NCBI GenBank assembly: GCA_009699565.1
Contig: WLNX01000078.1
Location: 1 to 8,010, forward strand
Length of the DNA stretch: 8,010 nucleotides
Source of the DNA: Actinomycetota bacterium
GTDB taxonomy: Bacteria; Actinomycetota; Thermoleophilia; Solirubrobacterales; Solirubrobacteraceae
Direction of reading: 5' to 3'
Part shown: positions 6,009-8,010 of the stretch, piece after piece
How the letters are laid out: every line of letters starts with the position of its first letter
How positions within the stretch are numbered: the stretch's first letter is position 1
Made by a program: the position numbers and the translations under genes
Notes under the pieces: model-generated
The model's input: the letters and a program-made list of their open reading frames with translations, nothing else
Database searches by the model: none
What the model was told of the DNA's origin: nothing

Positions 6009-6445
6009 CTTCGAAGATCGCCGGACTTACAGTGCTCGCGCTGCTGGGGCTTTGCATCGCTGCGGGAGTCACCTTTGCCGCCAGCAAGCTCGTGTCGCAG
6101 CCGATCGGGCTCAGCAACAACCAACGCTCGCTTGAGGATTCGCTCGCTCCGACGCGGACAATCACCGTCACGCGCACAATCACAAGCGGCTCGGGCAAGA
6201 AATCGTCGACCAGCGGCACTACTTCCAACGGCGACGCCAGCACGACGACCTCTGCGGCGCCAGCTGGCTCCTCCGCTCCTTCGGGATCGTCAGGCTCGTC
6301 GTCAAGCAGCGGCGGCTCGTCGAAGGGCTCCAGCGGCGGCTCAGCTGCGCCCAAGCAGGAATCGGACTCGCATCAAGGGTCTGACTCAGGCGACCACGAG
6401 GGCGAAGACGCAGGAGAAGACAACTCCAGCGATCACGACGACTGA
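6005..6445 (+). CDS. Small membrane protein with Ser/Gly linker and acidic tail, coupled to the kinase
   Basis: A 146-residue protein of no recognised family. Hydrophobic signal anchor (about 5-26), then KLVSQPIGLS (28-37), APTRTITVTRTIT (48-60), a long Ser/Gly/Thr/Ala linker (61-115), and an acidic tail rich in Asp, Glu, Ser and with three His (119-146), ending HDD. ATG 6005 overlaps the kinase stop by four bases (ATGA), so it is probably made with the kinase and may work with it, for example as an accessory to sensing at the surface; that role is inference. The RTITVTRTI stretch aligns with RTVVVHRTI in the 3312-3752 protein, and overall layout and length are the same, which makes these probable paralogues despite low-complexity sequence. 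It lacks the PVQTxTS motif. Confidence 0.85.
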   Translation: MTSKIAGLTVLALLGLCIAAGVTFAASKLVSQPIGLSNNQRSLEDSLAPTRTITVTRTITSGSGKKSSTSGTTSNGDASTTTSAAPAGSSAPSGSSGSSSSSGGSSKGSSGGSAAPKQESDSHQGSDSGDHEGEDAGEDNSSDHDD

Positions 6446-6458
6446 TCTCTAGTCGTCG
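6436..6458. terminator. Candidate bidirectional hairpin between convergent genes
   Basis: CGACGACT (6436-6443) and AGTCGTCG (6451-6458) are perfect 8-base arms around a 7-base loop. The hairpin contains or touches the stop codons of both convergent genes, which are only 3 bases apart. There is no T run on either side, so classical intrinsic termination is uncertain. The symmetry may arise simply because both proteins end in Asp-Asp encoded as GACGAC. Confidence 0.4.
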
Positions 6459-7543
6459 GAAGCTTCAGCGCTGAGGCTTGAGTCCAGCTCACGGACGAGC
6501 GCCTCTGCGAAATCGACCGTCGCAGGCCCCGGTTCGGAGCTGTTGCCGGTCTTCCCGTCCTCATCCCGGGCTCCCACCGCAATCGCCGGCCAACCGTCGC
6601 CGCGGGCAACTCCGGCACCGGTTGCGTCGGGCCCCGATCTAGGAGTCGCATGCACTCCCTCTCCGGAGGCCGCGATCTTCGCCGCTTGACGCAACTGCGG
6701 GTGCAGGCCGGTCGCGATGACGGTTCCGTCCCGTTCCCACCAGACGGGGCTCCCTTCGGAGCACGGCTCAAAGTGGATTATTGCGACGTCGGCTGGCCGC
6801 ATCCCGCTCCTGCGTCGGCTGCGCAGCCAGTGGCGCAGGCCGGCGCCCTGCGCGCTTCCGGCGCCCGCAAGCACTACGGCGACGTCAAGGTTCGCCGGAG
6901 GGTCGTCGCCGAGACGCTCGGCCAGCTCCAGTACGCCGTCGACCGCGCTGGCGTCGTGGGAGACATCGGCGCCGCCAATCCGAAGCAGCGCCAGGATCCC
7001 GGCAAGCAGCAGCAGCGTCGGCACAAGCTGAACGATCGCCACGATCAGGTTGTCGATGCCGAATATCCGAAGCGCGGCGCATGCCGCGACCAGAGCGATG
7101 CAGGCGGCATTTGCTGCGATCAGGTTGGTGGGGAGGAAGCGGCTCTCGCTTGCCGGGCGGTCATCGGTTGCGGCTGTGAGGATCAGCGTCACTGCGGCCT
7201 GCGGCGCTCCGGCCTCGGGCGCGGACAGAACGTTCTGACTGGCCCGCGAAGGAGTCAGCCGGCGAAGGACCGCGAAACGCGTGCTGTCGATCAGTGCCAG
7301 CAGCAGCGCAGCCGCGGCGATCACCAAGCCGCTGACCGGCGCGGAAACGCAGACGACGCTGGCCAGCACCCCTGCAGCCGAGCAGATTGCCTGTGCGACG
7401 GGCCATGCCGGCCTGGTCCAGAAGGGCTGCAGCTTTGCTTCGCGGCCGATCGCTTCCAGGCGTGCGCAATCGGCCGCAGCCGCGAGTCGCTCCGCCTCGC
7501 TGCAGGCGGGGCAGGCTTCGTCGGCTGCCAGCGTGGAACTCAT
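6449..7543 (-). CDS. Membrane protein with degenerate M28-peptidase-like domain
   Basis: A 364-residue protein with an N-terminal CPAC pair (11-14), two hydrophobic segments (about 50-86), then TPSRASQNVLS (97-107), which resembles the SQNV segment preceding the first metal-ligand motif in M28-type peptidases. Two more hydrophobic segments (about 143-160 and 166-188) precede HDASAVDGVLELAERL (196-211), which resembles the second metal-site region of M28 (DNASGVAALLELA-like). LDVAVVLAGAGSAQGAGLRHW (219-239) falls where the family has its Glu-Glu pair. The usual His (before A125), the Asp of the second site and the Glu pair are all absent, so catalysis is unlikely. The C-terminal 60 residues are Gly/Asp-rich. 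ATG 7543 lacks a clear ribosome site. It has no evident link to the redox genes and converges on them. The gene is firm; the M28 relation is a moderate inference from motif placement. Confidence 0.75.
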   Translation of the reverse strand: MSSTLAADEACPACSEAERLAAAADCARLEAIGREAKLQPFWTRPAWPVAQAICSAAGVLASVVCVSAPVSGLVIAAAALLLALIDSTRFAVLRRLTPSRASQNVLSAPEAGAPQAAVTLILTAATDDRPASESRFLPTNLIAANAACIALVAACAALRIFGIDNLIVAIVQLVPTLLLLAGILALLRIGGADVSHDASAVDGVLELAERLGDDPPANLDVAVVLAGAGSAQGAGLRHWLRSRRRSGMRPADVAIIHFEPCSEGSPVWWERDGTVIATGLHPQLRQAAKIAASGEGVHATPRSGPDATGAGVARGDGWPAIAVGARDEDGKTGNSSEPGPATVDFAEALVRELDSSLSAEASDD

Positions 7544-7570
7544 ACCGCGAGGAGACTAGTGTTCCCGGCA
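7544..7570. promoter_or_regulatory. Short divergent region with amidase ribosome site
   Basis: Only 27 bases separate two divergent starts, so the promoters must overlap each other or the opposite gene. GAGGAG at 7549-7554 serves the plus strand: it is 4 bases from an in-frame GTG at 7559 and 16 bases from ATG 7571. The ribosome site therefore gives some weight to the GTG, although 4 bases is short. Confidence 0.45.
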
Positions 7571-8010
7571 ATGACAAAGGCAAACGATCTCGCCTTCGCG
7601 GGCGCAGCAGTTCAAAGCGAAATGATCCGCAGCGGCCGCTGCACGGCCCGCGAGGTGATAGAGGCGACGCTCGCACGGATCGAAATGCTCAATCCGCAGA
7701 TCAACGCGTTCCGAGTTGTCTTTGCCGAGCAGGCGCTGGCTGAGGCCGACGCGATTGATGCTGCCGGCGCTACCGACCAGCCGATGCTCGGCGTCCCGGT
7801 GGCGATCAAAGACGACACCGACGTGAAAGGCGAGCGGACGGCGTGGGGGAGTCTTGCCACCGACCCAAATCCCGTTGGTCATGACGCCGACGTTGTGAAG
7901 CGGCTGCGCGCCGCGGGTGCGATCGTGATCGGCAAGACAAGCGTGCCCGAGCTGACGATCTGGCCTTTCACCGAGACGCTTGCCTTTGGCGCGACACGCA
8001 ACCCTTGGAA
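7571..8010 (+). CDS. Amidase signature family enzyme (3' end outside window)
   Basis: The 146 visible residues are the N-terminal part of an amidase-signature hydrolase, a cytoplasmic family that cleaves amide bonds with a Ser-cisSer-Lys triad. Helical N-terminal region with SGRCTAREVIEATLARIE (21-38) and NPQINAFRVV (41-50), then GVPVAIKDDTDVKG (74-87), in which K80 is the catalytic lysine, WGS (92-94), and DADVVKRLRAAGAIVIGKTSVPEL (105-128). The glycine-rich segment with the two serines lies beyond base 8010, so completeness cannot be judged; about 300 residues should follow. The start could be GTG 7559, adding four residues (MFPA), which is better placed relative to GAGGAG. The sequence resembles generic amidases as much as GatA, and no gatC or gatB is visible, so I leave the substrate open. 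Confidence 0.93.
   Translation, partial: MTKANDLAFAGAAVQSEMIRSGRCTAREVIEATLARIEMLNPQINAFRVVFAEQALAEADAIDAAGATDQPMLGVPVAIKDDTDVKGERTAWGSLATDPNPVGHDADVVKRLRAAGAIVIGKTSVPELTIWPFTETLAFGATRNPW

Noticed and set aside
7161..7882. Minus-strand open frames crossing from the M28-like gene into the amidase gene
   Set aside because: They are out of frame with or antisense to two better supported genes and carry no recognisable motif.

Overview
The window is GC-rich, tightly packed bacterial DNA: GTG and possibly TTG starts, several 4-base ATGA gene overlaps, and protein styles typical of Actinomycetota. The histidine-kinase architecture and the small Ser/Gly/Pro-rich membrane proteins recall Thermoleophilia/Solirubrobacterales, but that placement is inferred from style, not from a marker gene. 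There is no RNA gene, CRISPR array, insertion sequence or prophage signal.

Left half, minus strand (3752 down to 1): six co-directional genes with gaps of 65, 2, 4, -4 and -4 bases, read as one operon. In order they are three small secreted or membrane-anchored low-complexity proteins (3312-3752, 2974-3246, 2582-2971), an ApbE-type FAD:protein FMN transferase (1558-2577), a four-histidine ferric-reductase/NOX-like haem membrane protein (962-1561), and an FAD/NAD(P)H ferredoxin-reductase-type oxidoreductase that runs off the left edge (1-965). This looks like a route for moving electrons from NAD(P)H through membrane haem to the cell surface, with covalent flavin attachment. No canonical FMN-binding acceptor protein is visible in the window.

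Centre, plus strand: across a 112-base divergent intergenic region lie an OmpR-type response regulator (3865-4596), a sensor histidine kinase (4617-6008, perhaps starting at 4593) and a fourth small membrane protein (6005-6445) coupled to the kinase by an ATGA overlap. The intergenic region carries three phased direct repeats (consensus YTCgGNAAA), a candidate binding site for the regulator.

The four small proteins are the most unusual part. Two are tandem paralogues with an identical DPMLGA motif just after the membrane segment. Three share an R-x-x-x-V-x-R-x-[IV] motif. The three in the operon share a PVQTxTS motif near the C-terminus. Two, one on each side of the two-component system, end in acidic Asp/Glu/His tails. 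Together with the regulator, ApbE and the haem protein they form a candidate undescribed surface redox system.

Right end: a minus-strand membrane protein (6449-7543) resembles an M28 peptidase that has lost its metal ligands. It converges on the two-component operon at a small hairpin containing both stop codons. Divergent from it, an amidase-signature enzyme (7571 onward) runs off the right edge. These two genes look unrelated to the redox locus.
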